A stretch of DNA of 64,000 nt, from assembly GCA_002794775.1 (NCBI GenBank), contig NBAY01000043.1, forward strand, positions 186,001 to 250,000, given 5' to 3'. The first letter of the stretch is position 1, and each line of letters opens with the position of its first letter. A model generated the notes under the pieces. It was not told the origin of the DNA. It made no database searches and saw nothing but the letters and a program-made list of their open reading frames with translations. The position numbers were made by a program, and so were the translations under genes. Source of the DNA: Porodaedalea pini (lineage: Eukaryota > Basidiomycota > Agaricomycetes > Hymenochaetales > Hymenochaetaceae). Shown in pieces: positions 1-13,990 of this stretch.

Positions 1-1975
1 AAGCAAATGAGGGACTCCAAGCATTCCATTCTTCCTATTGTATCCATAGCCCTTCTTTCAAACATGTGTTAGAACTTGAACTCTCATCTTTTCTTTTATT
101 TTCCTTTTACCATTTCTTTTCTCTTAAAAAACTGCCCCTTTTCATTATAATTAATCATCTTTTCAATCATTTTCCACATCCTTTTCACAAGACCTTCATT
201 CATTCCATTCCGCTCCCTTTATGTAATCTTAGACAATTGGGCAACCGGTTCTCACAAGGTGATCACTGTATATAAGGAAGAGGAATCGCATCTGAACACC
301 TGTTCTGCTTTTCCTCTTACCTCTGTGACGACCTAGGTGAGACCGCATCCCCCTCCTGTAGTAGAGTACATTGTATTAATCCTCTTACCTCCATGATGAC
401 CTAGCCTGAGTACAGCGTGTCCCGAGTACCTGCTCGAGTATAACACGTCCCAGACGGCAGTCAGCCAAGGCCTGCCCAGTCCGAGTCATCTCCCGGACTC
501 CTGCCTAACAACATGTTTTCGACAACATTCAATCTTCCACCCAGGCCATCCGTGATCAGGAAATTGTGGACAATATGCATTCCATGTCCCGTTCTATTTA
601 AGTGCTCTCTTCTCTTGTCACTAAACTCGCTGATAAAACTAACAATATTGAAAAACAGATGTCTCATTTGGTATCTACGGCTAAGCCACCTCCTCCTTCT
701 ACTAACCAAACCCATGTCAAATTCCTCTCAGACCCCATCGGATCCTGTTTTGTTCATGACAACAGATTCCTGTCCACACTGCCTATAGTGAAACAGTGTG
801 TTCAAACCCTCAAGAATGGGAGAACTGAATACGCTGCAGCAATCGCTAATACCCAAATCCCTGGGTCCGGATACTGTATGGATTCAGAAGGCACTATATA
901 TGCCCCTGATGGTTACATACATTCTGCACACAATGCCCTGAAATCTGGCAACACTGCCACAATGATATACTACCCTAAGGTCGAAGCCATTGGCACTGAC
1001 AAGGATGGCTTCACCACAGTCACATACACCAAGGCAGCTCAGAAGAAGCCCAAACCAACTCCAACCAAGGTTATTCGGTCCTCTGATGAACACTCCAATG
1101 GAGAAGTCTCGACGGTCCCTATTAACTGGTCCACTGGTTCAGTCAACATATGCACCTCCAATGTGAAGCATGTATATTTCTCATTGCCAGGGGATTTGGT
1201 GGTTAGGCCATCAACCCTCTCAGTCAAAAATTCAGTGTGAGCAGGCCTTAAGGGCAACCCATTGTTCAAACACCTTGTCGTGCTCAATGTGGAGTACACG
1301 ACCAACAGCAACCTACTAATTGCGTTTACTAACATTTGCTCTGACTTTGATTCTAACTACACCATGCTCACTTCTCAGCTTATCCGCATCCTCAACATTA
1401 GTGGGGTGGCACCTTTCATTCCTTCACCCCAATTCAAAATGATTATTCCTGGTGTCCCGGTCTATGACAAGGATACTAAACTTATTTACAGTGAAGCCAA
1501 CCTATACAACGAAATATCCAGCCTATCTCAATTCGAAGGTCACGAATTCATGTTTCCCCCGAGGTTCATGTTGTCAGTCAAAAGACTGAATGAACATGAC
1601 TTCTGCAACGTATCAGTCATCATGAAGGACGTGGATTGTCTTTCTTTCGATCACTTTTTCCTCTACGGAAACAGGTCTGTACCAGTTTTCAGAGTCATCT
1701 GTCAACTTGAAGAGATGAAGGCGCAGCTGACCATCAACCAATGCAACAACTGTCATCAACTAGGACATCCAGCGTCTAAATGCCGATCTGTTGCCAGATG
1801 CACAATTTGCTTGGAACCACATCGCACAGCAGTCCACATTGCTAAATGCGCACTGTGCACCGTGTCCAACAACTTACACTGCAAACATTTTGCTCACTGC
1901 ATCAATTGCCAAGGCAATCACAGCGCCCACTCTGCTGAGTGCCCTGCACACTGCAATTATCATTCCCCATATTAA
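1..1975 (+). pseudogene. LINE copy A ORF1 (gag-like, CCHC zinc knuckles), broken
   Basis: Gag-like RNA-binding ORF1, partial at the window edge and split by the LTR at 67-510. Downstream of the LTR it resumes in the frame matching copy B but meets an in-frame TAA at about 629 and a TGA at 1238-1240. The following open stretch (1262-1975) carries the C-terminal knuckles: C-x2-C-x4-H-x4-C starting CNNCHQLGHPASKC, then two more Cys/His clusters (CTICLEPHRTAVH and CALC...). These bind nucleic acid in LINE ORF1 proteins. The stops are single substitutions relative to copy B (for example CAA to TAA). Confidence 0.9.
67..510 (+). mobile_element. Solo LTR (444 bp) inserted in LINE copy A
   Basis: The sequence begins TGTTAG and ends CTAACA, a perfect 6-bp inverted terminus with TG...CA ends, and is flanked by the 5-bp duplication ACATG (62-66 and 511-515). 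Removing it plus one ACATG joins the LINE reading frame exactly (…FKHV then FDN…, as in copy B FKHVFEN). A TATATAAGG box at 269-277 suggests plus-strand transcription. There is no internal coding region, so it is a solo LTR left by LTR-LTR recombination. The parent family is not identifiable from the sequence alone. Confidence 0.93.
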
Positions 1976-1983
1976 TCTTTATG

Positions 1984-4900
1984 ACTGACATGCTTAACAT
2001 TTTTTCTCTCAATCTTCACAATTCATCCCCGACCTTTGACTTCCTTTTACACGCCTTTTCTTCTACCCATCTGGCACCAGACATTATTTGTTTCCAAGAA
2101 ATCCCAACTATCAAATGTGTTCTCCCTTCTAAGACTGCTTCAACAGGAACCAAATTATTCAATTCTTGGAACCACACTCCTTACACTGCCTTCTTACCAC
2201 CAACGATGGGCAAACCTCATTGCTGCACTTATGTTCATTCCTGTATTATCCACCGAGTATCTTTACATCACCCACCCACTCCTTCATCAAACATATCAGT
2301 CGTCGCTATCTCACACGTTTCACTAACCCCTATCTTTCTTTGGAATATCTATAGTTCTCCTGCACTTCACGAATTCGAAGACTACCTTTCAGCCCTTAAT
2401 TCTCCTTCTCATATTTTTGTGGGCAACTTCAACTGTCATTCCTCCTTGTGGTCACTTTCTTCCCAAACTGACTTTTTAAACCAGTCGCAAGTCCTCACTG
2501 ACTGGATCAGTGATCAAGGGCTCACCATTTGTAACCCACCAGATCAACTGACTTATTTCTATCATACCTCTAACAAATTCTCCATCATTGACCTCCTCAT
2601 TGCTTCTGACAATTTGTTCCCCAACTCCTCAAAACAGTCTGTATAGCTGACCCTTCCCTTAACATTTCTTCCAATTATTTTCCTATTCAATTTTTGTTTA
2701 ATACCAACTTTATGCCCGCACCATCAAAACCATCTCTTCATTTGATCTGTTCACAAGACACACCTTCCTTTGTCTCCAAATTTTGCAATTCCAACCTTTT
2801 TTCCTTTTCTTTGGACAACATCCACTCCACAGTGTTGCTGGACGACCTCCTTTTTTCATTTCAATGGTCCTTCGCGGACTTTGCTACCACCTTCCTCCAA
2901 AAATGGAAGCCACACATGTACTTCGGCCCTAACAGCTGGTGGTCCAAGGCATGCTCTTGTCTATACCATGTGCATTGCCTAAAGCCCAGTCCTGAGTCCA
3001 AGTGCCAGCTGGATGTTGAAATATCCAAAGCAAAGAATGCCTTTTATAGCTCACATCTACAATGTTCTGACCAACAGTCAGTCTGGTATAATCAGTTCCT
3101 AGGCATAGTCCAACACCGTGCACCTATTGGAGCTCTCCACAGGCCTAACAGGACATTCACATTAATAGAATCCGATAAATCTGAACTCTTTTGCCAAACG
3201 TTTTTCCCTCCATTGACATCCACGCTAGAGGATATTCAGCTCCCAGCTCTTCAGGACACTGCTGTGATCACAGTTGATGACATGCTCGAGGCCCTGTGAG
3301 GCATAGACAAGGATACAAGTCCTGGTAACAACCACATCTCATATTTACACCTTTCCCTTCTCATTGAGCACCACGCTTGTTTTTTCACTGAACTTTTCTC
3401 CAAATGTTTATCACTTGGTCATTTTCCACTTTTGTTTAAAACTTCCTTGGTTACCTTTATCCCTAAACCCAAACAAACAGATTTCTCCATCCTTAGGACT
3501 TTTCATCCTATTACACTCATTGACACTATCAGAAAACTTTTCAAACACGTTCTTTTCAATTTTTTGCAACTATTTTTTGAACAACATAATCTTCTTCCTG
3601 ACGCCCAGCATGGGTGTTGGAAACATCATTCCTCATTGACAGCCTGCTATGACTTGATTTCCTTTATTCTGTCCAACCCTTTTATTCGTTTGGGAGAAGA
3701 TACCTCAGGTGTACCGCACACACTTAACAAATGCCTTCACACCAATATCACTTCTATTCTAACCATTGACATTCAAGGGTTTTTTGATAATATTCCTCAC
3801 TCCTTTTTACTTAACAAACTCATTGGCTCCAATGTCCACCCCAACTTCATTCACATCCTAGCAAGCTGGCTGTGGGACAGGCCCATGTCCTTTCATTTTA
3901 ATGATTTCTTTTCAGATCCTTTCATCAAACCCAACCGTGGCATCCCCCAGGGGTCCCCTCTCTCTCCTTTAATTTCAGTCTTTTCAGTGGCAGACATCAT
4001 TTTTTCCTATAACAAACATTTTGGGCCTCACTGTCCTTTATTTGGTTACATGGACGACCATCTCCTTTCTGCACAATCACTTAGCATTTGCACAAACCTG
4101 CTATGATTACACAACCAGTTTCTCTTCTTAGACTCGAAGTTCTGAGACATCGGTTTGTCAATTGACCCTGATGCAATCGAACTTGTTCACATTATTCCAC
4201 ATCCTAAACTTGCATCATATCACTTCCATTCCTTTCTATTTGAACATGCTTGTCTTCCTGAGGTTTCCTTATCCCTTCCAAATGATCGAGTTATCACACC
4301 TTGCCAACATCTTACATGGCTCGGGGTTATTTTTTCCTTTGACCTCTCCCCCAAGCTCCACTTTCAAGCATGCGCCAACAAGGCACTCTCTACCCTACAT
4401 CAGCGCCATTTTCTTTTCAATCGTTCCAATGGTGCATATTTACAATATGCCTGTCTTCTCTATTTTGGCCTCATTTGTTCAGTTGCCATTTACGGCATGG
4501 TCCTTTTCCCCGAATCACCTTTTATCTCATCCATTCTTCAACCAATTCAATCGAAAGTTTTTCATTCCCTTTTGCATGCTAATGTGCATACATCAATTGC
4601 TGAATCATTTCTGCCCATTCCACCCTTACCTCTTTTTATTTGTATGCTTTCTCAGCACTTCTTACTTTCCTATTTTTCTCATTCGAATCTCATCCAGAAC
4701 AGCAGAAGCTATCTTGTCTTGTCTCTCCTCCCAGATGTTCGCATTCCAAAATCCCCCATTTATTATTCTTTCATTCCAGTTCACTCGCGACTAATCCTTG
4801 CCCCTATCCCTTCAACCAAAAACTGCCTTCACGCAATTTGCCAGTTCAATTCATTCTATCTCCATCTCCCTCCATATCAATACTTTATCTTTACAGATGG

Positions 4901-5820
4901 ATCTCTCATCCCTGATGCTGACAGTTCCTACAATGGCAGCCATGGTTTTGTCATAATGCATAATCACCAAGAACTCGCTGTCTTTACCTCAGAAGTGCAC
5001 TCTCACTTGAACATCTTGTTCGAGGAGCAGGAAGCGCTCATCGCAGCCATGCAACGTATCTCCTCCCTTCTCTCTAAATGCTTCACTCCAGTTCACATCC
5101 ATATCGTCACGGATTCACTTAATAGCACCCAACTTATCTTTTCGAACAGCTTGTGTCATGCAGACTTCATCATCCTCTTTCGTCACCTATGTGGTATCTT
5201 TCTCGCTCTTCACCATGACACATCACACATAACTGTTCAATGGCTCCCTTCACATCGTGGAGTCTTGGGCAATTTGAAAGCCGACAAGCTGGCCAAAGAT
5301 GCCGCTTCCAACCCTCACCGTATATCGGCCCCCAAATCCCTCCCAAATTTGTCAGCGAGAGTACAACTCGAGCTGATACGTGACTGGAAAAACAATCTGA
5401 TCAATCTACGTGGACATCGTTCCATACTCAAACCATCCTCGTTCATCCTCACACCGACTCGAACGATCAGACCTTTCCTGAAGCTATCCCCAGAGAAGCA
5501 GATACATCGCTCTGTTCAAGGACGTGCTGCAAGCATTATGCTTAACGTGCTCGATTTGCATATACGAAACCCCGAACCTCATTGTCCGGACCCTCTCTGC
5601 ACCAAGCATGACGTCCGCCATATTCTCAACATTTGCACCTTTTTTGCACATATTCGAAACGGTCTCTTTCGACAATGATCCTTACCTTTATCATTTTCAG
5701 AATGGTTTCGTCCTAATAACTTCCTACTATTACTTAAGTTCGCTTACTTTTCGTTTCGTCACCCGCCGGACGCCATGCCGCTCTTTTCCGAATTACCTCC
5801 CTCTTATCATGCCTAATTAA
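1984..5820 (+). pseudogene. LINE copy A ORF2 (endonuclease - reverse transcriptase - RNase H), broken
   Basis: Polyprotein remnant. The N-terminal APE-type endonuclease begins near 1996 (NIFSLNLHNSS, then DIICFQEIP with the catalytic Glu) and continues with FVGNFNCHSSLW. RT follows at about 3300-4110 with LTIDIQGFFDNIPH (motif A), RGIPQGSPLSPL (motif B) and the YMDD box at about 4048-4059. RNase H is at about 4880-5310, with FTDGS, an E in LFEEQEAL, TDSLNS and the late D in LKADKLAKDA. A C-terminal CCHC-like stretch (HCPDPLCTKHDVRHIL) lies at about 5580-5630. Breaks: frame change at about 2625-2650, TGA at 3297-3299, TGA at about 4105, another stop before 4155, and a stop at 5676-5678. Confidence 0.92.
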
Positions 5821-5979
5821 CACACCCACACGCATTTTTTCGCAACCATACTTACGATGTATCGCATCCCCCTCATTCGTGCGCCTCGTCCTTTTCCTTG
5901 TTTCTGCTTGGTCCCGTTTCCGTAGTCCTTGTAGCGGTTGGCAGTCTACACGTAGTAGGTAGATATTATAAAGAGGAAC

Positions 5980-5987
5980 GCACGTGA
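5980..5987. promoter_or_regulatory. CACGTG (E-box) motif abutting LINE copy A 3' end
   Basis: GCACGTGA lies 7 bases beyond the ATATTATAAAG end of LINE copy A and about 500 bp upstream of the start of the 6488 gene. The same octamer sits at exactly the same offset beyond LINE copy B. CACGTG is the classic bHLH (Cbf1/Usf-type) site in fungal promoters. Whether it regulates the 6488 gene is inference. The rest of 5974-6487 shows no coding signal that I trust. Confidence 0.5.
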
Positions 5988-6487
5988 CGTCAAGGCACTT
6001 TTGACCGCGCTCAATATTTCACTCTTTATTCCTTCCTCATAAGCAAATACTCAAGAGTCCTGCACAGACTAGCTTAACACGAGAGTATGTCGTCTAAGTA
6101 GCTTCCTTCCCTTGGACCTTGTCAAATGAAGCGGACATTTTGCATCATGTTCCGTGTCTTCAAGTTCAACATCGTACGTTCCTCGTCGTCCATACTCACA
6201 GGCATTCGTTTAAAGCTCGACAACAACGTCGGCGGGATGCAAAAGAAAGCCGTACCGAGTCTCGTACTGCGGGGCCGCCACTGGCCGTCAGCGCTGTGGC
6301 GAACTGTTTTTCCTAGCAAGTACATCCAATTCAATTTAGCTCCATGAGGGAAATTGTCCGATTGGCCTGCTCAAGTCTCTTCCTTATTCTAGCTAGTTAC
6401 TTTGCTGCCATAAAACCCACGTCGATTGTGCAAACTTCTCCCACGTTTAGACCGTACTTAACTCTCAGGGTACTTGGCGTGCGAGGG

Positions 6488-7903
6488 ATGTCAGACCATT
6501 GCACTCAACCAGACAGGTCACCTTTCGTAAACGACACAATGGTGAGTGGCCACGCATTCATCTATGCGCCTCGAGGGTCTCCTAATAAGACTCATAGGCT
6601 GATGAACGCCGTTCGTTCGATGGATATCAAGAGTTTGTCGAGCCCCGACAGTTGACTTTGGATTGCCGGGATATAAGCGGCGCACAGTCACATCCCCGAG
6701 ACACTCTTTCACGGCAGGAGCTAGATACCGATTCGTCGACTATCCAAGATCCACTGGCACGACCTTACGCAGGCTTGGAGAGTACAAGCTATCCATCTCC
6801 AAGTCGGCTGACAGATGCTTTGGACTTCAACATTCGTGGCGGTAGCCGGAGTCCCTTTTTGTGGTCTGGTGATTACGGTCCGAATATCTTGGACGCTTGC
6901 CCAGAATTCCCTTCGTTGCCTTTCGATGATTGGAGCTCTCGGACAGACGAAAGACACAACTTAGGTATGCCTGGTGTAGTGGCTTTGAACTTGCTTTGTT
7001 CGCTGACAAATGTTAGGATATGAAACACCCACTCTTCCTTCACTCGGCTTCTCTGCTCCGTTCCCTGGGGTGAGTGAATTGCTCGGACATCATCCAAGTC
7101 TACACCCGCCAGGACCCACACTACCGCCTTTACATTCTTTCGCTCCCTTGTCCCCGTTTTCATATGAGGCAAACTCAATGGACTTTTTTCACCCAAATTC
7201 CCGGACTTTGCACACCAGTCAAACGGAGCTCGACGGAGGAAATCAACTACCGCTTCTACCTGTCCTAGGTAATCACATGCATGACTACGAGGAGCATCGC
7301 ACACTTCAAGAACCTCCACCGGTGGCGGAAGCGACGTCCAAGAAGACACGGGTTGATAAGCGTAACACGAAGCCACTCACAGTAGAAGACCTGTTGCATG
7401 ACAATAGTAGATTTGCGAAGGTAGTAAAGGCCTTTCTTTCAATTGAAGATCAAGAGAACAGGACAGTACCTGAAATTGCTAAGCGGGTCAGTGATATGTA
7501 TGCAGGGCAATATGCAGACTTCGAAGGTGTCAAGGTAAAATTATTGTGCACCTCTTTGCTTTTCTGCTCTCATTAAGATGTGCAGCGCATGGTCAATGAC
7601 GTTCTTCAGAAACATAAGGCATTCTGGCACCCAGGAAGGGGTTCGCCCTATCAATTGAATCTTAACGAAGGCCGGGCAAGACGAGAATTTCCCTCGAACA
7701 GCAGACGTCTGGTTAGGAATCGATATGATGAGAATGTATTCTACCCTCGGAACAAGAAGCAGAGAAAAGCGAGACAGCCTGTAAAGAAACCGCGGGAACC
7801 TGTAGTAGAGGATAATCCAGATACACCAGTGTTCCCAAACATCTTACTTCGGGAAGGCGAAGGTGAGCTCGTTCAAAACGCCCGGGAGAGTCAAGGATAT
7901 TGA
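6488..7903 (+). CDS. Conserved-looking hypothetical protein, 4 exons, about 400 aa
   Basis: I do not recognise the family. Exons fit 6488-6541, 6652-6964, 7017-7534 and 7586-7903, with clean GT...AG introns of 110, 52 and 51 bp, keeping one frame (1203 coding bases, 400 residues). The first exon is the least certain. The first half is Pro/Ser-rich and probably disordered. The folded part starts near residue 235 (LTVEDLLHDNSRFAKVVKAF), with a helical block (RTVPEIAKRVSDMYAGQ) and an FWHPGRGSPYQLN segment, then a basic tail (NKKQRKARQPVKKPRE) resembling a nuclear localisation signal. The FW...PY ending recalls small winged-helix DNA-binding domains, but this is only a guess. LINE copy A ends about 510 bp upstream. 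Confidence 0.7.
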
Positions 7904-8915
7904 GTTGCATAGAAGCATGGGAAGGCTCAGTCGGGCATCAATGTAAGCCTTTCTATATCTTCAACTGGCTGGCCTTCACTAACATACGTATCACAAGGAT
8001 GGACTCAACGGTCGCCATCACGGAGACACGTATGATACAAAGAATCCATCAAGCCCGACAAGACTTCAGGCTTCTCGATTGTTGAACACGCTGGCACAAG
8101 CTGACACGTAGAGCGACTTGATATGCTGTTGCGATACCTATATTTCTTATGTCTGTCTACTGTTCTCTGAGGCCCGAGTCTTTATCTGGCATCTATATAA
8201 CGTCAACTGTCGGATTCTGTCTCAAACCTTTTGGATTTATCTTTTGGTGCCTAGTTAAGCTTTGTTCTTGTAGATCACCATCTTGTTTTTGTTTGTTTGT
8301 TTGTAAATATGCAGAACCTTCGTTGATGGCCTGTAAGGCTTGTACTTGAGTTAGAGAGCTAAATAGGGTGGAAGGATACAATCCTTGCTTCCTGAGTCTT
8401 TTTATAGGAACAACAAAAGAATAAACAAAGGTTATAAACTATACTAAAAGTCTGTTTCAATTGCAAAATTAAAGGTTACTTAGTACTGATAGTCAGTAAG
8501 CTCTGTCATTACAGGTAATGACTGACACAATTCTGCCGAATTTTGGAGCATTTAACTCAGGCTATAACTTTTGGTGCTACGCATCCAAAGCCTTTTACGG
8601 TTGAAATGGGCCCTTAGTTAAAGTGGATGAGAGTAAGTTATGCAAAAATAATGTGAAAATAGGGTGTGGAAATAAATGCCTTTTGAGGCATGCATTTGGT
8701 GTTTCATTGATCGGTAATTTTAAACGACTGTAACTTTGCCCACCACGAAGGATGTTCCTTCGTAAACTCAAGGGTAGGAACCCGTTCATGTGGCAGTTAT
8801 CCATTCGACCATAAAGGCGGTACAACTGATACCGTCATGTGCATCAGCAAGGTATAATACTGTTTACGGATACATGAAAGGCCTCTGAATTTGTAGCGCG
8901 TTACGCATGTAAAGC
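7904..8915. other. Intergenic, no gene seen
   Basis: The 3' flanks of two convergent genes. It contains a short (TTTG)4-like run near 8285-8300 and otherwise AT-rich unique sequence. No ORF here has a recognisable domain or splice structure. Confidence 0.6.
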
Positions 8916-10505
<1,590 letters not shown>

Positions 10506-10695
10506 TTATCGTGACACGAGTATTGACAACTAGCACTGTAGCAGTACATCGAGAATCGAAATAAGCAACTCGTCACATGTATTAATGACTAAGCAAACTG
10601 GACAGCGATACATTGAACACAGAAAGGAATGAAGACATATAAAATTCCACGAAAGACTATCCCAGACCGCTCGAGGTCCAGTAGTACCCAAAGTA

Positions 10696-13600
10696 CTAGT
10701 CCTCATCTTCCTCGTCCCGCCCTCCGGGTCTGAAAAGTGCCATGAGATCGTCAAGACCGAGGCGCGAATTCTTAAGTTTGTCTCCACTCAGAGCAGCAGC
10801 AGCCAGCTCTCGTTTCTTCTCCTGCAACGCGAGAATTCGTTCCTCCACGGTCTGCTCGATGGTCAATTTGTAGATATTGACTTTACGGGTCTGTCCAAAT
10901 CGATGAGCCCGATCAAAAGCCTGATCCTATATAATATAATTGTAAGTAAAGGTCAGGACGAGGTGCGTGCTCTACCTGCTTACCTCAAGGGCTGGATTCC
11001 ACCACATGTCTACTAATATGACATTATTGCATGCTGTAAGATTCAAGCCTGATGAAATTTAGTTAGTCACCTGATCGAGGCATGTCTCTTCCAATACGAA
11101 CCGGTGCTTCCAGCCTTGAAAGAGATGAGGATTATCATGGTGGACTTATCCTCACGGACCTTGCGCAGACTTTCCTCGCGCTGATCCTTTCGCATGGACC
11201 CATCATCTACAAAGGAATAAGTATGCATGGGCCGCAAGGGACGCAAACGGAAGTTGGCCTACATCTAACAAATTTGAATCCTTCATTGCGAAGGAAAGGC
11301 TGGATCAAATCAAGCATGGACGTGAACTGAGAAAATATTATCGTTTTCTCGTTGGCCGGGCGATCCTGAATTTCTCGCAATATCCGCATGATCATTCTGA
11401 TCTTTGCCGAGTCGGGAGGCAGCGCACTTGAGCCTAGCGCGAGGGATTTGCGCCTTGATTTGCTGGCAATCACTTCGCAATCCGAACAGTATTGTCCATT
11501 CAATGGATCTCCTGAATTTGATGTCGCGAGGCTGTGCTGATGTTAGAACTAGAAGGTATGAAAGGATGGTATCTCACATTTGCTGACACATTTGACATTT
11601 TCGTGAAGTTGTAACACCCATTTGTCCAAAAAGATCTACGAGATCGTCTGCGTCCTCGAGATCTTTATCCTCTTTTGCAGCCTGAGGGTCCACTGCCTCC
11701 TTGTCAAGTACGAAGTCTTTCGATAAGAGGGAAGGGTGGTTGCATGCTGCCATGACAAGGCACATCAGGCTAATTGACGAAGAAAATATGAAGTAAATCG
11801 CACCTTGTCGAAGACGTAGCAAGAGCACCAATACCGAAGTATAGTTCCTTGCTATATCACCGCTCTGCCGGAATTTATTGAGCGTTAACTCAACCTTGCT
11901 CGCAATCGATTCATAGAACTCTCGTTCGTCAGCGTCAAAGGCGCAAGGCACAATATCAACAATTCGATCGGGGAGCTCGATTAATTGCTTTCCGTTGAGC
12001 ACCGAATCCTTCTTACGTCTCAGCATGACTGCTTTCAGGACAACCTGAGCAGATACAAGAAGCTGAGCCATGACAGCAAATTCACAATGCTCGGACAAAT
12101 ACCTGCAGTCTTTTCATTGCTCGAACGGATTTACCAGATTTGACTGGCTTGTTGATCTGATTGTTGAAGGTTTCCCAGTCATTCAACGGGCGAATTCTGA
12201 GGAAATTCAGCAGGGAATACAGCTCTTCGACATTGTTCTGCCTATCAACAGCTCTCAAGGTCAAGCCTTCCGGAGAGACAACAGATTGCACTTACATAGG
12301 TGTGCCTGTCAAGGCCCATCGATATTTGCCTTCTAGAGCGCAACATGCAAGAGCAGCTTTCGTCTTGCGATTTTTTATATTATGTGCCTCGTCTGACAAA
12401 GTTCGTCAGATTTAATGTGGTACGTAGACATCTTTGGTTCGCGTGACAAACCCAGAACAATTCTCCACCATCTTACACGGAATAAGGCATCCATAACTTT
12501 CTTCGGCTTTCCTGGAGCCTTCTTCCTGGCCACCGTTCGGCCGAAAATAGCATCGTCCGAACTATCGCTGTTCTCAGAGGAGCTGTCGCTTCTCGATTTG
12601 GACTTGGACTTCAAAGCCGCCTTATCTAGAAGTGACTGCTCATAAGCGCTATACTCCGAAGACACGATACTATAAGACGTTATCTTATTTCGAGAACATG
12701 AGTATCTGATGGTTCAGATGTAAATGATTGGTGCTTACGATAACGTGGGCTCTCTTCAGAACTTCGGGATCTTGGGAACGGTGAACTCAGTCCGGCAGAA
12801 AAAAGAATAGAGTCTAAAAAGGCTCACTCGTGGTTCGAGAAGGACCATGATGTTCGACCACTCGCAGACCTACTGCCATCTTTTGAATTTCACTCGCCCA
12901 CTGGGACACTAATGCCACAGGGCAGACGACGCTTGAAATAGTTTTTTCTTCCTTAGCACATACGTTTCGGAAACTGGAGCCTACATACATAGTTGAAGCC
13001 GAATATCCAGCACCTTTATCAGCCTTGCGCGGCCTTCCGTCAACTATTCGAGTGAGAGTCTGGATCGTTTTGCCCAGCCTTATGAAATGAAGTTGAGGTT
13101 GAATAGATAGATTTACGTCGACAAGAAAGCTCACCCCATGTCGTCAGCGAGAATGCCTCCAGATTTCTTCCCGCTTTCGCGCTCTGCCATCCATTTACGC
13201 CCAATGACTTGGTGAGGTAAAAGCTTGATACCATCTTGGAACCCATCGACGATGGCGTCACGCATATCAATATTAACGACAGCATCATTCATGCTTGACG
13301 ACAGCAACTCTTGAAGATCGCGTTCTGCTTCGGCAGCGGTCTTCTTTGGATCATAGAGGTTCTCTACGGGTGGTTCATCGAAAGTTTCCCATAACGGTCC
13401 ATCCATTGGTTTAGGACGCTCCAGGGCAGCAATTGTCGGAGCCTTGATGATGGTCGGAGGTCTCGTGAATGGCACAGGGTCCAGCTTCAGTTCTGTCACT
13501 GGAGAACTAAACGAATGCGGTGAGAATGTGCCAGCGCTAATGTGATCAAAACTATGCTTGTGAAGGACTCACGGCATGTTTATCGCCTGTTCGTCTTCAT

Positions 13601-13990
13601 CATCAGACCACACAAGTCGTTTCACCTTTGATTTCGCAAGTTTTGACGGAGCATATGGTTTATCCTCGTTACTATTATCGTCACTGTCGATCACAGATTC
13701 TATATTGTTGGAGCGTGCCGAAACTGTCCGGTCGAGATGTGAGGGTACACCATTGGGGCTTGAGTCAGATGACGTTATACTCTAGGATACTCAATATCAG
13801 ATAATCGTAAGAGGAGAGTGTTGCAAAAGCATACTATGACCGAGCTAGGGATTGCGGCTTTGACGACACGACGCGGCTGACTGCCTTTCGCAGGGAACAG
13901 ATCCGCCGAGGCCGTCAACCGTTTGCGCCTACAATATTATGAGCAAATGAGCATCAGGAGGTCAACATAAGGTACGCACAGCTCTTCCAT
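10696..13990 (-). CDS. SNF2-family ATPase with Cys4 zinc finger, ULS1/RAD5-16 group
   Basis: Chromatin/DNA-repair translocase of the Swi2/Snf2 superfamily. Start MEEL followed by a small intron. ATPase lobe 1 has LLPHQVIGRKWM, the Walker A segment GGILADDMG/LGKTIQTL (split by an intron; the double Asp is typical of the Uls1/Rad16 branch), VVCPVALVSQW, DEAHNIKN (motif II, near 12.33 kb) and RWALTGTP (motif III). A zinc finger sits between the lobes: CQMC, about 16 residues, then CSDC across an intron at about 11.55 kb. Lobe 2 has EKTIIFSQFTSMLDL and motif VI QAFDRAHRFGQTRKV. The end is acidic (DEEDED). It is about 900 residues, much shorter at the N-terminus than yeast Uls1, so it may be a Rad16-like paralog. 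RING-containing members of this group can act as E3 ligases; only four Cys are visible here. Confidence 0.9.

Larger units (their letters stand above)
1..5973 (+). mobile_element. Non-LTR retrotransposon (LINE, Tad1/jockey-like), copy A, 5' end outside window
   Basis: Decayed LINE with a zinc-knuckle ORF1 followed by endonuclease, reverse transcriptase and RNase H in ORF2. It enters the window inside ORF1: bases 1-66 encode the same segment (GLQAFHSSYCIHSPSFKHV) found in copy B at about 36.1 kb. It runs to a 3' end of ATATTATAAAG at about 5963-5973, which is also the 3' end of copy B; there is no poly(A) tail. A solo LTR at 67-510 interrupts it. Several in-frame stops and frame changes break both ORFs, so this copy cannot be autonomous. 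The EN-RT-RNase H order with a CCHC gag fits the Tad1 clade of fungal LINEs; the clade call is inference. Confidence 0.93.
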
